Notes under the pieces: generated by a model
What the model saw: only the letters and a program-made list of their open reading frames with translations
What the model was told of the DNA's origin: nothing
The model's database searches: none
Program-made: the position numbers and the translations under genes
DNA from: an uncultured bacterium
Lineage (GTDB): Bacteria; Bacillota; Clostridia; Lachnospirales; Lachnospiraceae
Length of the DNA: 64,000 bases
Direction of reading: 5' to 3'
Assembly: GCA_947383005.1 (NCBI GenBank)
Contig: CANDBT010000005.1
Span: 1-64,000, forward strand
Part shown: positions 63,205 to 64,000 of the stretch, piece by piece
Layout of the letters: each line of letters starts with the position of its first letter
How positions within the stretch are numbered: the first letter of the stretch is position 1

Positions 63205-64000
63205 ATGAAAAATAAAACACAGATGATCCTTCTTGCAGGGGGAAAAGGCGAACGGTTTGGTGGCGAATTGCCTAAGCAATTTGTAAAGATTGCGGGACGA
63301 ACAGTAATTGAGCATACCATTGACCAGATAGAAAAATCTGAATTTATCGATTCGATGATTATTGTAATTAACGGAAAGTTTTATGACTATATGAATGATT
63401 TATTATTGAAAAATCATTTTCGGAAAGTCAAAAATGTAGTAATTGGAGGAAAGACCAGACAGGAATCTTCTTATATGGGAATTTGCGCCTGCGATGAAGA
63501 TACCGATAAAATATTATTTCATGATGCGATCCGTCCGTTTGTATCCGGAAAAATACTGGAGGATGTAGTAAAAGCCTTGGATAGTTATGATGCGGTGGAT
63601 GTAGCTATAGAATGCGCAGATACAATCGTGCAGATTGATGATAAAAGGATTATCGATAATATTCCGAAACGAAAATATCTAAGACGAGGACAGACGCCAC
63701 AGGGGTTTCGTAAGAGTGTAATAGAAGAGGCGTATAGAAGATATTTTGCTGATGGCTCTTTGGAGGTAACTGATGATTGCGGAATTGTCAGAGAGTATGA
63801 TCTGGCGGATATTTATGTGGTAGATGGAAGCGAGCAGAATATAAAGCTTACTTATCAGGAAGATATATATTTGGCGGATAAGCTTTTTCAGATCCGCTCT
63901 GTCAGAGGAAATACCCAAAATGAAAGAGGACAAGATATCTATTGCGCTTTGAAAGCTAAAGTGGGGGTTATTATTGGGGCTGGCGGAGGAATCGGAGCCG
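63205..64000 (+). CDS. IspD/TarI-type cytidylyltransferase fused to an SDR domain (3' end outside window)
   Basis: The frame from ATG 63205 (GAAGGAT upstream) is open to the window end. The first 230 or so residues match the IspD/TarI cytidylyltransferase family: MILLAGGKGERFGGELPKQF, FHDAIRPFV, ADTIVQ and RGQTPQGF. At residue 255 a second domain begins with the SDR cofactor loop GVIIGAGGGIGA. Fused cytidylyltransferase-SDR enzymes such as Bcs1 make CDP-ribitol from ribulose 5-phosphate, so this may supply CDP-ribitol for a teichoic-type polymer. Completeness cannot be judged. Confidence 0.85.
   Translation, partial: MKNKTQMILLAGGKGERFGGELPKQFVKIAGRTVIEHTIDQIEKSEFIDSMIIVINGKFYDYMNDLLLKNHFRKVKNVVIGGKTRQESSYMGICACDEDTDKILFHDAIRPFVSGKILEDVVKALDSYDAVDVAIECADTIVQIDDKRIIDNIPKRKYLRRGQTPQGFRKSVIEEAYRRYFADGSLEVTDDCGIVREYDLADIYVVDGSEQNIKLTYQEDIYLADKLFQIRSVRGNTQNERGQDIYCALKAKVGVIIGAGGGIGA

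Overview
The window reads as a chromosomal segment of a spore-forming Clostridia bacterium, most likely Lachnospiraceae. The evidence is a Gram-positive division and wall cluster joined to spoIIGA-sigE-spoIIP, a pectin-use locus with a LacI regulator, low-GC style ribosome sites (GGAGG) with several TTG/GTG starts, and DUF5685, DUF1703 and TRAP/TAXI genes common in gut Clostridia. No rRNA, tRNA or CRISPR array was seen.

Layout: 0.1-13 kb holds cell division, wall and sporulation genes (PBP, mraY, murD, ftsW, murA, ftsQ, ftsZ, spoIIGA, sigE, spoIIP). 13-20 kb holds a MerR regulator beside an aldo/keto reductase remnant, a DUF362 protein, lepA-hemW, and an AAA/DUF4143 ATPase. 21-30.4 kb is a pectin or rhamnogalacturonan locus: GH88/105 hydrolase, divergent sugar ABC transporter, GH28 and LacI regulator, with operator-like palindromes in the divergent promoter region. 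30.4-36.1 kb is a decayed accessory zone: XRE regulator and remnant, frameshifted DUF5685 gene with a Cys-rich neighbour, IS110 fragment, wall-binding-repeat proteins, and two tandem tiny hydrophobic ORFs, each facing a convergent antisense promoter. 36.4-41.3 kb has a hybrid histidine kinase paired with a solute-binding lipoprotein, then a KduI/IolB isomerase. 41.8-47.8 kb is a small-acid catabolic locus (TRAP permease, TAXI binding protein, DHQase-like protein, PAS regulator, D-2-hydroxyacid dehydrogenase).

The most unusual part is 49.8-53.2 kb. A tyrosine recombinase gene is flanked by 30-bp inverted repeats that each look like a recombinase crossover site (11-bp arms around a 7-bp spacer). 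Next comes a TnpB-like protein in which all three RuvC catalytic acidic positions appear replaced while the zinc ribbon remains, and then about 370 bp of hairpin-rich non-coding DNA. I read this as a candidate nuclease-dead, RNA-guided regulator whose upstream DNA may be invertible.

From 53.2 kb to the end lies a surface-glycan or envelope cluster. It starts with a CDP-glycerol-transferase-like gene, drops sharply in GC at about 54.6 kb into beta-propeller-like proteins, secreted proteins and a radical SAM protein with an N-terminal SPASM-like region, and ends with SDR, FrhB-like, acyltransferase and an IspD/TarI-SDR fusion cut by the window edge.

Intergenic spaces across the window carry several families of modular, hairpin-forming repeats. 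Some have perfect terminal inverted repeats, and one supplies the last codons and stop of murA.
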